In this document: one piece after another, positions 9,126 to 19,231 of the stretch
How the letters are laid out: each line of letters opens with the position of its first letter
How positions within the stretch are numbered: position 1 is the first letter of the stretch
Assembly: GCA_023447635.1 (NCBI GenBank)
Contig: JAEXNA010000219.1
Span: 34,079-98,078, forward strand
Length of the DNA: 64,000 bases
Direction: 5' to 3'
Source of the DNA: Vulcanimicrobiota bacterium
GTDB lineage: Bacteria > Vulcanimicrobiota > Xenobia > Xenobiales > JADMJV01
Translations under genes and position numbers: made by a program
Notes under the pieces: generated by a model
Told to the model about the DNA's origin: nothing
Database searches by the model: none
What the model saw: the letters and a program-made list of their open reading frames with translations, nothing else

Positions 9126-12100
9126 TTAGCGAGCGAGGGCGCCGCTCAGACCGAAGGCGGCCTTCAGGGCGTCGTCGGCGGTCCACTCGAGCCGCTCGAA
9201 GCGGCCCAGCAGGTTGCCCTTGGCGTCAATCAGGTCGCAGTCGGCCACCAGGGCGCGGTCGCTGTGGCTGACCACCTTCAGGACGGCCTTCACGCCGCTC
9301 TTCGGGTAGCGGTTGACGAACTGGCGATAGTGGGCGAAGCCGTTCGGCAGCGAAGGCTTGCCCAGACCGTCCCAGCACCAGAGAATGCCAAGCTGCAGCA
9401 CTCCGTCGACCACTAGCGGTTCGGTGGCCCAGTCCGAGCGCAGCGGATCTCGTTCCCACTCGGCGGGTTTCCCGGCCGACTTCAGTTCGGCCACCAGGCC
9501 GCCTTCGGAGATGCCCGACACCCCGCTCACGGCGTGGAAATCCGGCCCGTGGAAGAGCAGTTCCGAGTAGATGGCGTCGGGCGAGTGGCTATAGCTGCGC
9601 GTGCTCAGAGGGGCGGGATCGAACGGCGCGGGGGCGCTGTCCTGAGCGTCGCCCAGGACCACGGTCGCCCGAGCGTGCAGCGCGTTGCGGCCGGTGTCCT
9701 TGAGCTCTAACGTCGCGTGGGTGCGACCGTCGACGACCTTCGTCGAGACCACGCTCACGGCAAGCGTCGGCTCGACCCCACCGCTTACGGTGACGCCGCG
9801 GAACACCCGCAGATCATCGAGGCCCACCAGGCGCATTCCGGCGCCCGAGAGCAGGGCGCCCTGAGTGAACCATTCCATCATGAAAGCCATCGGTAGCACC
9901 GGCTGACCTTTGAGCTTGTGCGAATCGAGGAACGGCAGTGCGCTGACCGAGATCGCCTTCTGCAGGAGCTGCTCTCCCCCACCGCTCTGCCCCTCGCTCG
10001 AGGACGAGGTGCGCGGCTTGGGAGAGACCGGCTCGGGGAAGCCGTCGCCGAACAGCACTTCGGCCTGGCCGGCACCGTGGTGCGACAGTTCATCAACCAC
10101 GGCCTGAGCGCCGGCTTCGAGCGGGATCAAGCCCACGCCGATCCGCTCGAACTCTCGAGCCAGGGCGGGAGTGACCATTCCGCCCGCCCAGGGACCCCAG
10201 CCCATGGCGACCATGGTGCAGCGGGGGCGGCGGCGCGATTCTAGCTGGGCGAACTTATTGAGCACCTCGTTGGCCATGCAGTAGTCGACCTGACCGGGCC
10301 GTCCGAAGCGGGCGGTCACGGACGAGAAGAACAGCATGGTCTTCAAGTCGGGCAGCAGTTCGTTGAGGATGAGCAAGCTGTCGATCTTGGTCGAGAAGAC
10401 GCTCTGGAACATCTCGTCGGTCTTGTCTTCGATCTTGCGGTCGGCCAGCACGCCGGCGCCGTGGATCAGGGTGGTGATGGCCCCGAGCTGCTTCTGCACT
10501 TCGGCCAGGCCGGCTTTCAGACCGTCCTTATCGCGCACATCGCAAGCCAGGTAAACAGCTTCCACTCCGGCCTCAGCGAAGGCGGCCAGAGTTCCCTGCA
10601 TCTCACGCTGAGCGGCGACCTTGTTGGCCACGCCCTGGAGGTCCTTCGGCGTCGCTTTGCCGCCGAACTGGCGCTGCATGATCTCGCGCTTGAGAGCGCC
10701 TTCATCCTCGATACCGGGATAGAGGTCGAAGTCGGGTCCTTCCAGCGGGGTGCGTCCCAGCAGGACGAACTTGCTGCCGTAGGCGCGAGCGGTGGCGATA
10801 GCGCAGGCTGCGGTCACGCCGCGAGCGCCACCGGTCACCAGCACGACGTCCTTCTTGCCCAGGCGAGGAGCTCCCGCACTGGCCTGAGCCGTCGCGGTGA
10901 CCAGGGTCTCGCGACGACCGGGGCTTAGCGCGACTTCAACCGGGCCGTCTTTCATCAGCTCTTCGAGCACCGTTTCCACGGTGATCTCCGGATGACGATC
11001 GATGGCGCGGGTGAACACCTCGGGCCACTCGTGAGCTACCGTCTTGGGCAAGCCGGCCAGACCGCCGATGAAGGGGTCGAACGCCTTGCCCTTGAGGCCG
11101 AAGCTGCCGTCCAGGGTGGTTACGGTGAACAGCGCGCCGCCGCTCTTACGCAGAGCCGGCGCCGCTTCGCGGGTGCGCTGGAAAGCGGTCATCAGGAACT
11201 CGCGCGAACGCTGTCCGTCGCCGCCGTTGCCGACCAGCACCAGAGCGCCCAGGTTGGCCGGGAGGGCGCTGCCCGCCTCGACCTTCTCCACCTCCACGCC
11301 GCGCGACTGCAGGGCACCGACCAGTTCGTCGCCGAGGCCGGGGGTGTCCTCGAGCACGGCCAGAACCGCGCCCTCAGGCAGGGGCAGGCCGCTGGCCTGT
11401 CCCGGGCCCAGGTCGATCAGCTGCAGGCACTGACGGCTGATGGTACGAGCTGCGGGGGGAGCTGCCACAACGGTCGGAGCGACCACATGCGCGGCCGCAG
11501 CCCCACCAGCCGGAGTCATCGCGACCACGATTTCTCCCAGGGTGCGCAGGCTGCCGAGGCGGTCAGCGTCGACCTTGGGAAGGCCGGGCATGACTTCCTC
11601 GACGGAGGCCAGAATTTCCACCCGCTTGATGCTGTCGATGCCCAGGTCGGACTCCAGGTCCATCTCCAGGTTCAGCATCTCCTGCGGATAGCCGGTCTTC
11701 TCGGCCACCACGGCCAGCAGAGCGGCGGTCACGCCCGAGGCGTCCCCTCCACCGGAAGCGGCCGGAGCAGCAGGGGCGGCGGGGGCAGCCGCTGCAGGAG
11801 CGATCCCTTTGGGAGTCATCGCTTCCACGATCTCGCCCAGGGTGTGCAGACTGCCCAGACGGTCGCTGTCGACCTTGGGCAGACCGGGCAGCGCTTCTTC
11901 TACCGAAGCCAGGATCTCGACCCGCTTGATGCTGTCGATCCCCAGGTCGGACTCCAGGTCCATCTCCAGCGTCAGCATGTCCACGGGGTAGCCGGTCTTC
12001 TCGGCCACCACGACCATCAGCGCTTTGGCCACGCCGGGGTCGGTCGCGGGAACGCCCGTCGCAGGAGCGGCGTGGGCGGTCAACTGGGGCTGCAGGTCGC

Positions 12101-15100
12101 CGGCCGGGGTCATCGCTTCCACGATTTCGCCCAGGGTGTGCAAGCTGCCGAGACGGTCGCTGTCCACCTTGGGAAGGCCGGGCATGGCTTCTTCCACGGA
12201 GGCCAGGATTTCAACCCGCTTGATGCTGTCGATCCCCAGGTCGGACTCCAGGTCCATCTCCAGGGTCAGCATATCCACCGGGTAACCGGTTTTCTCGGCC
12301 ACCACGTTCATCAGGGCGCGGGCCACTCCGGTGGCACCAAGGCCCATGGCGGGGGCAGAGTGGGAGGCGGCGGCGGGCGCCGAAGCGGTGGAAGCGGGAA
12401 CGCCTGCGGCCGGGGTCATCGCGGCCACGATCTCGCCCAGCGTGCGCAGGCTGCCGAGACGGTCGCTGTCCACCTTGGGAAGACCGGGAACGGCTTCTTC
12501 CACGGCGGCCAGAATCTCGACGCGCTTGATGCTGTCGATCCCCAGGTCGGCTTCGAGATCCATCTCCAGGTTGAGCATCTCGGCCGGGTAGCCGGTCTTG
12601 TCGGCGACCACCTTGAGCAGTGCGCCGGAGACGGCTCCGGAGGGAGCTGCGGAGGAGGCGGTGGGAGCGGAAGCGGTGGGAGCGGAAGCGGGAAGTCCGC
12701 CGGCCGGAGTCATCGCGGTGACGATCTCGCCCAGCGTGCGCAGGCTACCGAGGCGGTCGCTGTCCACCTTGGGCAGCCCGGGAACGGCTTCCTCGACGGC
12801 GGCCAGGATCTCGACGCGCTTGATGCTATCGATACCGAGGTCGGCCTCCAGGTCCATCTCCAGATTCAGCATCTCTACGGGGTAGCCGGTTTTGTCGGCC
12901 ACCACCTTGAGCAGAGCGCTCGAAACCGCTCCAGAGGGAGCCGCAGAGGCAGCGGGAGCAGCAACGGGAGCGGCCGCTTTGGGTAGTCCGCCGGCCGGGG
13001 TCATCGCGGTCACGATCTCGCCCAGCGTGCGCAGAGCGCCCAGACGGTCGCTGTCCACCTTGGGAAGGCCGGGAACGGCTTCTTCGACGGCGGCCAGGAT
13101 CTCGACCCGCTTGATGCTGTCGATGCCCAGGTCGGCTTCGAGATCCATCTCTAGATTCAGCATCTCCTGGGGGTAGCCGGTCTTGTCGGCGACGACCTTG
13201 AGCAGCGCCTTCGAGACCGAATCGTCGGCCACGCCGCTGCCCAGCACCTGGTCGACCGGCGAGGCCACCGAGGCGATAGCGGGGGTGTGAACCTTCACCG
13301 GTGCCGGTGCCGGTGCCGGTGCCGGGCGGGCCGCCACAGGGGCGGGAGCCGCAGCGGCCGGGCGTGCCGGAGGGGCAACGGGAGCCGGCGCGATGGGGCG
13401 CGCGGGCGCCGCAACGACGGGAGCCGAAGACACGGGAGCCGGAGCTACGGGGCGAGCCGGGGCGGCAGGAGCAGCGGCGTGCTGCGCGGCCTGACCGGCC
13501 AGCAGCGCACCCAGAGCGCTCTGAGCCGCTTCCTGGCTTTTCAGGAACTGCTGATGGACCTGAGCCGTCTGGCGTGTCAGCTCTTGCAGCGCCTCGAGGT
13601 GAGGCAGCAGGCTGTCCAGAGCCGCCGGAGCGGCCACGGGAGCGACAGGGCGCTGAGGCGCCGGGGCCTGGGCAGGAGCCTTGGCTGCAGCTACAGAGGA
13701 CGGAGTCGGAGCAGCTGGAGCGGGAGCCGCCGGACGAGCCGGAGGGGTCGCTGGCAGGCTGACCGTAGCTTTGGCTACCGCAGGAGCGCTGTGAGCCGCC
13801 GGAAGAGCCGCCTTTACGACGGGAGCTGCAGCGGGAGCGGCGCTCTTGACGCCAACCGAATTGGGCTCGCGCACGGGCGGCTTCTTGCCGTTGCCCGAGC
13901 GGTAGTTGGCGCCCGAGATCGGCACCGTCATGCGGCGCTTGGCTTCGGCGGCGGGCTTCTCTTCCCACTGCGCCAGCTCGACCGGTAGACCGGCGGCCGC
14001 CAGTTCGGCAAGAGCCGTGGCAAGGTCCAGCAGTCCGCTTTTCTTGCCTACCGAGCGGTCCATCGGAACCACCTTGATGTCGCTCTTGTCTTTGAGGATC
14101 GCCTTGACCAGACCGGTCAGCACCGTCTTCGGGCCCACCTCGATGAAGGTGCGGAATCCGTCGGCGTACATCTTCTCGATCAGGCCCACGAAGTTGACCT
14201 GGTGCACCAGCTGGTCGGCCAGCAGAGCCCGGGCGGTCTTGCCGCTGGCGGGATACAGCTCGGCGGTCTTGTTGGCGTAAACCGGGATTTCGGACTTGTT
14301 GAACTTGACCTTACCGGCCACCTTGTGGAACGGGTCGCGAGCGCCCGCTACGAAAGAGCTGTGGAAGGCGGCGCCGACTTTGAGCGGCACGCCGCGCAGG
14401 CCGGCCTTCTTCAGCTCGGGGGCCAGCGCTTCGAGGTCCTTGGCGGAGCCGCTCAGCACGCACTGGTCCGGAGAGTTACGGTTGGCCAGAACCACGGGAG
14501 TCTTGGTCTCGGCCAGAACCTGCTCGACCTTGTCCAGGGTGCCCTTGACGGCCATCATGGTGCCCAGGTCGTCGCCCTGCGAGGCCATCAGGCGGCCGCG
14601 CTCGCGGGACAGCTCGACCAGGCCCTCCCCGTCCAGGACGCCGGCGGCGTACAGGGCGGACAGCTCGCCGTAAGAGTGACCGGCGGTGCCTTCCGGCTTG
14701 AGGCCGAAGCGCTCGAGCAGGTGGAAGTAGCCGCGCTCCATCACGCCCAGAGCGGGCTGGGCGCGGTCGGTGGCGGTCAGGAAGTCGCCCTGGGCGGCTT
14801 CTTCGGCCTTGTCGAACACGGGCACCGGGTAGATGGCGTGAGCGATGTCGCGACCGGTGGCCTCCAGCGACTCGAGCAGTTCGGGGAAGGCGCAAGCCAG
14901 GTCCACGCCCATGTTCACATACTGCGAACCCTGACCGGGGAAGAGGAAGGCGACCTTGCCGTTGTCGGCGCTGCCCGACGAGGAAAACTCGGAGGCTTCG
15001 CCCTTCTTTAGCTTGTCCAGAGCGGCCGTCAGCGCGCTCGCGAAGTCGTCGGACAGCGCCGGCACCACCAGGCGGTGAGCATCGGCGCGGTTGAACGACT

Positions 15101-16646
15101 GGCGGGATTCCCAGGCGATCAGCGAGGAGTGGCGGCTGTCGTCGAGGGCGCCCTGCACCTTCTTGATCAGCTCGTCCTTGGATCCGGCCGAGAAGGCGGC
15201 CAGTTCGACGCTGCCGTCCCAGGCCGTATCCTTACGCTGAGCGCCGTACTCTTCGAGCACCAGATGGAAGTTGCTGCCGCCGAAGCCGAAAGAAGACAGT
15301 CCGGCCCGGCGAGGGTGATCGGGGTGCGAGACCCAGGGGCGGCTGATGGTGTTCAGATAGAACGCGCTGTCTTCGATGCCCAGCTTGGGGTTCGGCTTGG
15401 TGATGTTGATGGTGGGCGGGAAGATCTTGTAGTGCAGCGCGAGAGCCGCCTTGATCAAGCCAGCCGAACCGGCGGCGGCTTTGGTGTGCCCGATCTGGGA
15501 CTTCACCGAACCCATGGCGCACCAGTTTTTGTCGCTGGAAACCTCGCCATAGACGGTCTTGAGCCCTTCGAACTCGACCACGTCACCGACCTTGGTTCCG
15601 GTACCGTGGGCTTCCACCAGCTCTACCGTGCGGGGCGAAACTTCGGCGTTCTCGTAAGCGCGGCGCAAGGCGCGAGCCTGTCCGTGCGACATCGGAGCGT
15701 AGACCGCGCCGCCTTTCCCGTCGCTGGCCGTTCCGACGCCGCGGATCACGGCGTAGATCTTGTCGCCGTCACGCTCGGCGTCGGCCAGGCGCTTGAGTAC
15801 GACCATGCCCAGGCCTTCACCCAGCATGGTGCCGTCGCTTTCGGCGTCGAACGGACGGATCTTCCCGGAGGCTGACAGGGCGGGCGTCTTCGAGAAGCAC
15901 ATGAACATGAAGATGTCGTTGAAAGTGTCGGTACCGCCGGTGATCACCATGTCGGCCTGACCGGTCTGCAGTTCCAGGAACGCCAGGTGAGCCGCCGACA
16001 GGGTCGAGGCGCAGGCCGCATCGACCACGCAGTTGGTCCCGTGCAGGTCCAGGCGGTTGGCGATACGTCCGGCGACCACGTTACCAAGCAGACCGGGGAA
16101 CGAGTTCTCCTGCCAGGGCACGTAGTCGGCCGAGATGCGCTGCATGACCTCTTCCACCAGCTCCGGGCCCAGGCCCGACTCTTGCAGCGCCTTCTTCCAG
16201 TAGGGGTGGCCCAGGCGAGCGCCCAGCGGAACCACCAGTTCGAGAGTGCCGGTGACACCCAGGATGACCGAGGTGGTGCTGCGGTCGAACTCGCGGTCCG
16301 GTCCATAACCGGCGTCTTCCAGGGCCGCCTTGGCAGCGACCAGACCCAGCAGCTGCGAGGTGTCGGTCGCCTCCAGCGCGGTGGGCGGCATGGAGAACTC
16401 TGTGGGGTCGAAAGGATAGGGATCCAGGAAGCCGCCGCGGCGACAGTAGGTCATATCCGACGCCTTCTGGTTGGCGTCGAAGTAGTCGTCCGGACTCCAA
16501 TGGGTGTCCGGGATCTCCGAAATGGTGTCAGTGCCGAGTCGAAGGATCTTCCAGAAAGACTTCAGGTTGTTGGCCTTCGGATAGAGGGCCGACATGCCCA
16601 CGATGGCGATGTCGGTTCTCTGGGACTGAGCGGGAGCGTTCTTCAT
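9126..16646 (-). CDS. pfaA: PUFA synthase subunit PfaA (KS-AT-6xACP-KR-DH)
   Basis: A 2506-residue multidomain subunit that holds and extends the growing acyl chain. Order: ketosynthase (1-460; VVDAACAST with Cys212, VEAHGTGT, VKSQIGH); malonyl-CoA acyltransferase (560-850; GHSYGE, Ser658, the form typical of PfaA); an Ala/Pro-rich linker; six tandem acyl carrier proteins, each with LGIDSIKR, whose phosphopantetheine serines run from Ser1177 to Ser1672 at about 99-residue spacing; ketoreductase (VTGGARGV near 1935, Tyr2122 in QVDYCMAN); and a C-terminal PKS-type dehydratase fold (His2243 in LDSHKLKG, then PVLPMAF). The ATG start is preceded by AAGAGGAAC. It follows pfaD by 45 bp and is surely co-transcribed with it. 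All six ACPs need a phosphopantetheinyl transferase (PfaE), which is not in this window. Confidence 0.96.
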   Translation of the reverse strand: MKNAPAQSQRTDIAIVGMSALYPKANNLKSFWKILRLGTDTISEIPDTHWSPDDYFDANQKASDMTYCRRGGFLDPYPFDPTEFSMPPTALEATDTSQLLGLVAAKAALEDAGYGPDREFDRSTTSVILGVTGTLELVVPLGARLGHPYWKKALQESGLGPELVEEVMQRISADYVPWQENSFPGLLGNVVAGRIANRLDLHGTNCVVDAACASTLSAAHLAFLELQTGQADMVITGGTDTFNDIFMFMCFSKTPALSASGKIRPFDAESDGTMLGEGLGMVVLKRLADAERDGDKIYAVIRGVGTASDGKGGAVYAPMSHGQARALRRAYENAEVSPRTVELVEAHGTGTKVGDVVEFEGLKTVYGEVSSDKNWCAMGSVKSQIGHTKAAAGSAGLIKAALALHYKIFPPTINITKPNPKLGIEDSAFYLNTISRPWVSHPDHPRRAGLSSFGFGGSNFHLVLEEYGAQRKDTAWDGSVELAAFSAGSKDELIKKVQGALDDSRHSSLIAWESRQSFNRADAHRLVVPALSDDFASALTAALDKLKKGEASEFSSSGSADNGKVAFLFPGQGSQYVNMGVDLACAFPELLESLEATGRDIAHAIYPVPVFDKAEEAAQGDFLTATDRAQPALGVMERGYFHLLERFGLKPEGTAGHSYGELSALYAAGVLDGEGLVELSRERGRLMASQGDDLGTMMAVKGTLDKVEQVLAETKTPVVLANRNSPDQCVLSGSAKDLEALAPELKKAGLRGVPLKVGAAFHSSFVAGARDPFHKVAGKVKFNKSEIPVYANKTAELYPASGKTARALLADQLVHQVNFVGLIEKMYADGFRTFIEVGPKTVLTGLVKAILKDKSDIKVVPMDRSVGKKSGLLDLATALAELAAAGLPVELAQWEEKPAAEAKRRMTVPISGANYRSGNGKKPPVREPNSVGVKSAAPAAAPVVKAALPAAHSAPAVAKATVSLPATPPARPAAPAPAAPTPSSVAAAKAPAQAPAPQRPVAPVAAPAALDSLLPHLEALQELTRQTAQVHQQFLKSQEAAQSALGALLAGQAAQHAAAPAAPARPVAPAPVSSAPVVAAPARPIAPAPVAPPARPAAAAPAPVAARPAPAPAPAPVKVHTPAIASVASPVDQVLGSGVADDSVSKALLKVVADKTGYPQEMLNLEMDLEADLGIDSIKRVEILAAVEEAVPGLPKVDSDRLGALRTLGEIVTAMTPAGGLPKAAAPVAAPAASAAPSGAVSSALLKVVADKTGYPVEMLNLEMDLEADLGIDSIKRVEILAAVEEAVPGLPKVDSDRLGSLRTLGEIVTAMTPAGGLPASAPTASAPTASSAAPSGAVSGALLKVVADKTGYPAEMLNLEMDLEADLGIDSIKRVEILAAVEEAVPGLPKVDSDRLGSLRTLGEIVAAMTPAAGVPASTASAPAAASHSAPAMGLGATGVARALMNVVAEKTGYPVDMLTLEMDLESDLGIDSIKRVEILASVEEAMPGLPKVDSDRLGSLHTLGEIVEAMTPAGDLQPQLTAHAAPATGVPATDPGVAKALMVVVAEKTGYPVDMLTLEMDLESDLGIDSIKRVEILASVEEALPGLPKVDSDRLGSLHTLGEIVEAMTPKGIAPAAAAPAAPAAPAASGGGDASGVTAALLAVVAEKTGYPQEMLNLEMDLESDLGIDSIKRVEILASVEEVMPGLPKVDADRLGSLRTLGEIVVAMTPAGGAAAAHVVAPTVVAAPPAARTISRQCLQLIDLGPGQASGLPLPEGAVLAVLEDTPGLGDELVGALQSRGVEVEKVEAGSALPANLGALVLVGNGGDGQRSREFLMTAFQRTREAAPALRKSGGALFTVTTLDGSFGLKGKAFDPFIGGLAGLPKTVAHEWPEVFTRAIDRHPEITVETVLEELMKDGPVEVALSPGRRETLVTATAQASAGAPRLGKKDVVLVTGGARGVTAACAIATARAYGSKFVLLGRTPLEGPDFDLYPGIEDEGALKREIMQRQFGGKATPKDLQGVANKVAAQREMQGTLAAFAEAGVEAVYLACDVRDKDGLKAGLAEVQKQLGAITTLIHGAGVLADRKIEDKTDEMFQSVFSTKIDSLLILNELLPDLKTMLFFSSVTARFGRPGQVDYCMANEVLNKFAQLESRRRPRCTMVAMGWGPWAGGMVTPALAREFERIGVGLIPLEAGAQAVVDELSHHGAGQAEVLFGDGFPEPVSPKPRTSSSSEGQSGGGEQLLQKAISVSALPFLDSHKLKGQPVLPMAFMMEWFTQGALLSGAGMRLVGLDDLRVFRGVTVSGGVEPTLAVSVVSTKVVDGRTHATLELKDTGRNALHARATVVLGDAQDSAPAPFDPAPLSTRSYSHSPDAIYSELLFHGPDFHAVSGVSGISEGGLVAELKSAGKPAEWERDPLRSDWATEPLVVDGVLQLGILWCWDGLGKPSLPNGFAHYRQFVNRYPKSGVKAVLKVVSHSDRALVADCDLIDAKGNLLGRFERLEWTADDALKAAFGLSGALAR
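11527..13190 (-). repeat. Six-unit ACP-coding tandem repeat within pfaA
   Basis: Six ACP-coding units of about 300 bp repeat in tandem with strong nucleotide conservation around the serine site (Ser codons from 13116-13118 to 11631-11633). By residues the units split into two groups: the first three have LEMDLEADLG and AAVEEA, the last three LEMDLESDLG and ASVEE. This suggests growth by internal duplication from two founder units. ACP number in such synthases is known to affect yield. Confidence 0.9.
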
Positions 16647-16691
16647 GGATCTCTGGTTCCTCTTATGGATTTCGATGGTAAGGGACGGCGG

Positions 16692-18326
16692 TTACGAGAA
16701 GTAGGGCGCGAGTTCGGCGTCCGTTTTGGGGCGGAACTCCTGCAGCTCGTGACTCAACGGCACGCCCTGCTGACGCAAGGCGTGGACCCGGCCCAGATAA
16801 GCGGCGCCGGCGAGAATATTACGGGCGACCACGCCCGCTTGGCGAGCCTTCGGCTCGGCCAGATAGCTGTCGCCGACCCACTGGTTGAAGGCGCCCATGG
16901 CGGGACCGCACCAAACCTGGTAGTCGACCTTGCGGTCGGCGATACCCGAGTTGGCCCAGCCCGAGGCGCGGCCGAGGTAGGAGCGGAAGACCAGTGCCAT
17001 CTTGTGTTTGGGGTCGGCGGCGGCGCGCTGGTTCTGGCGCGGGTCGCGACCTTCGAAGAATTTGTGGGTGTCGGCCCAGACTTCGTCGAGGGTCTGACGG
17101 AAGAAGGTCTTCTCCAGCACGGCGCGCTCGGAGGCGGGCAGCTCTTCCATAGAGCCGTAGTCGCGGTAAAGCTGATACAGCTTCTTGGCGCGCACGGGGA
17201 ACATAGTGCCCCACTTCAGCACCTGGACCTGAACGCCCATTTCGAACATATCGGCGGCAGGCGCCATCGCCATGTCGGCTTGTCCGGCTTTGCACAGCAT
17301 CTCGCGCACGATATCAGAGCTTCCCGACTCGAGGCAGGACTGGTTGACGCTTCCGGTCAGAATGTAAGAAGCGCCCATCGCAAAGGCGGCACAGGCCGAG
17401 GCCGGGGTCGAGATACCGCCGGCAGCGCCAACCCGCAGCACCACGCCGCGGTCGCCGTACAGCTTCTGCTTCTCGTCGCGCAGAGCGATCATGGTAGGAA
17501 GCAGAGCCAGAGCCGGGCGGTTATCGGTATGTCCGCCGGAATCGGCTTCGGCCGTCAGGTCTTCGACCACCGGCATCAAGGCGGCAAGTTCCGCCTGTTC
17601 GGGGGTCAGGTCGCCGCGCTGCACCAGTTCGCGCAGCATCTTCTCGGGCGGCGGAGCGAAAAACTTCTCGGCCACCTCGACGCGAGACACCTTGCCCAGC
17701 ACCTGCTGGCGCATCACGATCTCGCCGTTGTCGTTGCGCGAGATGCCGTGGAAACGGTACTTCAAGAGCGGGAGCGTCAGACCCAGGTAGGCCGAGGCGC
17801 TGACCCGCTTGACCCCTTTGCGAAGGTAGAGATCGACGATCCCCTCTTCCAGGTCGGGCTCGTTGGGCGAGTGGATCAAGTTCGAGCCGAACGGCTTGTC
17901 GCCCAGGCTCGCTTGCAGGCGGTCGATCGATTTCTCGACCACGTGCAGCGGAAGTCCGGCGGCGCCGAACACGCCCAGCGTGTTGGCCTCGGCGGCGGCC
18001 TGGACCAGTTCGACCGAGGTGATGCCGTTGGCCATCGCCCCGACCACATAGGAGTAGTCGACTCCGTGGGCCTTCCGGAACGAGGCGTCGCCCAACCCCG
18101 CGGGGGTCAGTGAAGGCAAGAAGCCGGCAAAGGTCCAGCCGTCTCCATCGCCTGCGCCCAGTTCGCCCTTGTCCACAGGGGCCAGCGCGATCTCATCGCC
18201 CTTGCGCACCACGAAATAGGATTCGCCCAGAGACTGCAGCCCCTGTCCTAAACCCTCTTGTCCTTGTAGCAGAGCGCTCGTGTCGCCCCTCCAACCCAAC
18301 TTCGCCGTCATACTCAAAACGTCCAT
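16692..18326 (-). CDS. pfaD: PUFA synthase trans enoyl reductase PfaD
   Basis: A flavin-dependent enoyl reductase of the nitronate monooxygenase/FabD-like TIM-barrel family that works in trans with PfaA/PfaC. Diagnostic stretches are VDYSYVVGAMANGITS, the glycine-rich LRVGAAGGISTP that binds flavin phosphate, and YILTGSVNQSCLESG. The C-terminal helical part (YRDYGSMEELP, then KFFEGRDPRQNQ) is typical of PfaD. Length about 544 residues is normal. The start is not certain: the frame stays open to GTG at 18416, and ATG at 18389 has AAAAGGGAAC upstream, but the extra residues are Arg-rich and unlike the family, so I chose ATG at 18326 (ATG at 18311 is also possible). It is first in the operon and faces the XRE/flavoprotein pair across a ~300-bp divergent region. 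Confidence 0.93.
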   Translation of the reverse strand: MDVLSMTAKLGWRGDTSALLQGQEGLGQGLQSLGESYFVVRKGDEIALAPVDKGELGAGDGDGWTFAGFLPSLTPAGLGDASFRKAHGVDYSYVVGAMANGITSVELVQAAAEANTLGVFGAAGLPLHVVEKSIDRLQASLGDKPFGSNLIHSPNEPDLEEGIVDLYLRKGVKRVSASAYLGLTLPLLKYRFHGISRNDNGEIVMRQQVLGKVSRVEVAEKFFAPPPEKMLRELVQRGDLTPEQAELAALMPVVEDLTAEADSGGHTDNRPALALLPTMIALRDEKQKLYGDRGVVLRVGAAGGISTPASACAAFAMGASYILTGSVNQSCLESGSSDIVREMLCKAGQADMAMAPAADMFEMGVQVQVLKWGTMFPVRAKKLYQLYRDYGSMEELPASERAVLEKTFFRQTLDEVWADTHKFFEGRDPRQNQRAAADPKHKMALVFRSYLGRASGWANSGIADRKVDYQVWCGPAMGAFNQWVGDSYLAEPKARQAGVVARNILAGAAYLGRVHALRQQGVPLSHELQEFRPKTDAELAPYFS

Positions 18327-18627
18327 TCCACCGCCACGATTCCTAGCGACAGACCTCGCGAAGCGGCATGAAGCCGCGCCCAGGTCCATGCCGTTCCCTT
18401 TTGGGGAGGTCGGCACTTCGAAGCGCGGCTTGACAGGTTGGCCGCTTCCCTTGCGATGTCTCGCAGTCGCTGATTTCTGCCCCTATAACGCGCGTCGATG
18501 GCGCTTTATTGCGCCGCCCCGGAAAAAATGAGGAGAATTCCAAGACTCATTTTCCGAAGCGTCAACCCCCTCGCTTCCCCCCGCCGCGCCAGGAGGAGGT
18601 TGAGCGCGCATCGGAAAGGCCCCGCTC
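18327..18627. promoter_or_regulatory. Divergent intergenic region between pfaD and the XRE-like gene
   Basis: This stretch must hold the pfa promoter and that of the regulator gene. I see TATAAC at 18484-18489 on the plus strand without a good -35, TTGACA at 18430-18435 without a good -10, and a small inverted repeat GGCGC-N6-GCGCC at 18500-18515 that could bind a dimeric regulator. None is convincing alone. Its left part may be pfaD coding if an upstream start is used. Confidence 0.4.
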
Positions 18628-19221
18628 ATGCCTACGCCGCGCGACGATAGCCATTTTCTGGCCGCCCTTCGGGCCAAACTGCACAGCTCTCAGGTGGACA
18701 GCGGCCGCTCCTTTTCGGAGCTGGCCGACCTCCTGGAGGTGGAGTCGGTCGAGAGGCTACGCGACTATTTCAGCGGTAAGGCCGAAATGCCGGTGCCCCT
18801 TCTCTATCATTACGGCCAGCTGGTAGGACGTCCGATCTGGTGGTTCTTTGGCGAACAGCCCGCCACCATCTCGGTGGAAGGCGCGGAGACCGCCATCGGT
18901 AACATTTCTCGTCTGCGTCTGTACATCGACGCCCTGGAAACCGAGTTTCGGCAGGTTCTCGAAGGCGGCCGGTCGCCGCTGGACCGCCCCTCGCGCGGCG
19001 CCGCTTCGACCTCGGAAGCTCGCCCCGACGGTCCCGTCGTGGTCGACTTCGCCCCGTACCTTTCCCGCGCTCGCGCCATTCTCGAGCGGGAAGCCGACTT
19101 CCACGAGGACTCCGAAGAGGTCTTCGAAGAGTCGGTGGAAATGATCGCTCACAGTCTTTACTCTATCGAGATGGCTCAGCATCCGTCCCGCGAGTATCAC
19201 CCCACCCCCACGGAGTCTTAA
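18628..19221 (+). CDS. XRE-like helix-turn-helix regulator
   Basis: A 197-residue protein whose first ~75 residues look like a lambda-repressor/XRE helix-turn-helix unit (FSELADLLEVESVERLRDYF, then a predicted recognition region and LLYHYGQLVGRPIWWFFGE). The rest is helical and acidic, with a variable Ser/Pro linker near 115-135 and LEREADFHEDSEEVFEE. ATG with GGAAAGG 8 bases upstream is a clear start, and an in-frame stop lies just upstream at 18601. It is divergent from pfaD and 10 bp ahead of a flavoprotein gene. Position suggests it controls the pfa operon; this is inference. The DNA-binding call rests on sequence style. Confidence 0.65.
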   Translation: MPTPRDDSHFLAALRAKLHSSQVDSGRSFSELADLLEVESVERLRDYFSGKAEMPVPLLYHYGQLVGRPIWWFFGEQPATISVEGAETAIGNISRLRLYIDALETEFRQVLEGGRSPLDRPSRGAASTSEARPDGPVVVDFAPYLSRARAILEREADFHEDSEEVFEESVEMIAHSLYSIEMAQHPSREYHPTPTES

Positions 19222-19231
19222 CCCTTTCGGC

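Noticed and set aside
10992..12986. 664-codon plus-strand frame opposite the ACP array, with apparent tandem repeats
   Set aside because: Its repeats are only the complement of the six ACP units of pfaA.
11527..13190. Regular ~300-bp repeats that might look like a repeat array or CRISPR
   Set aside because: The units are coding ACP domains with no short repeat-spacer pattern.
18327..18416. Longer N-terminus of PfaD from GTG 18416 or ATG 18389
   Set aside because: The added residues are Arg-rich and unlike PfaD; ATG 18389 has a fair ribosome site, so this is not fully excluded.
18430..18435. TTGACA on the plus strand as a promoter of the XRE-like gene
   Set aside because: No acceptable -10 at 16-19 bp spacing.
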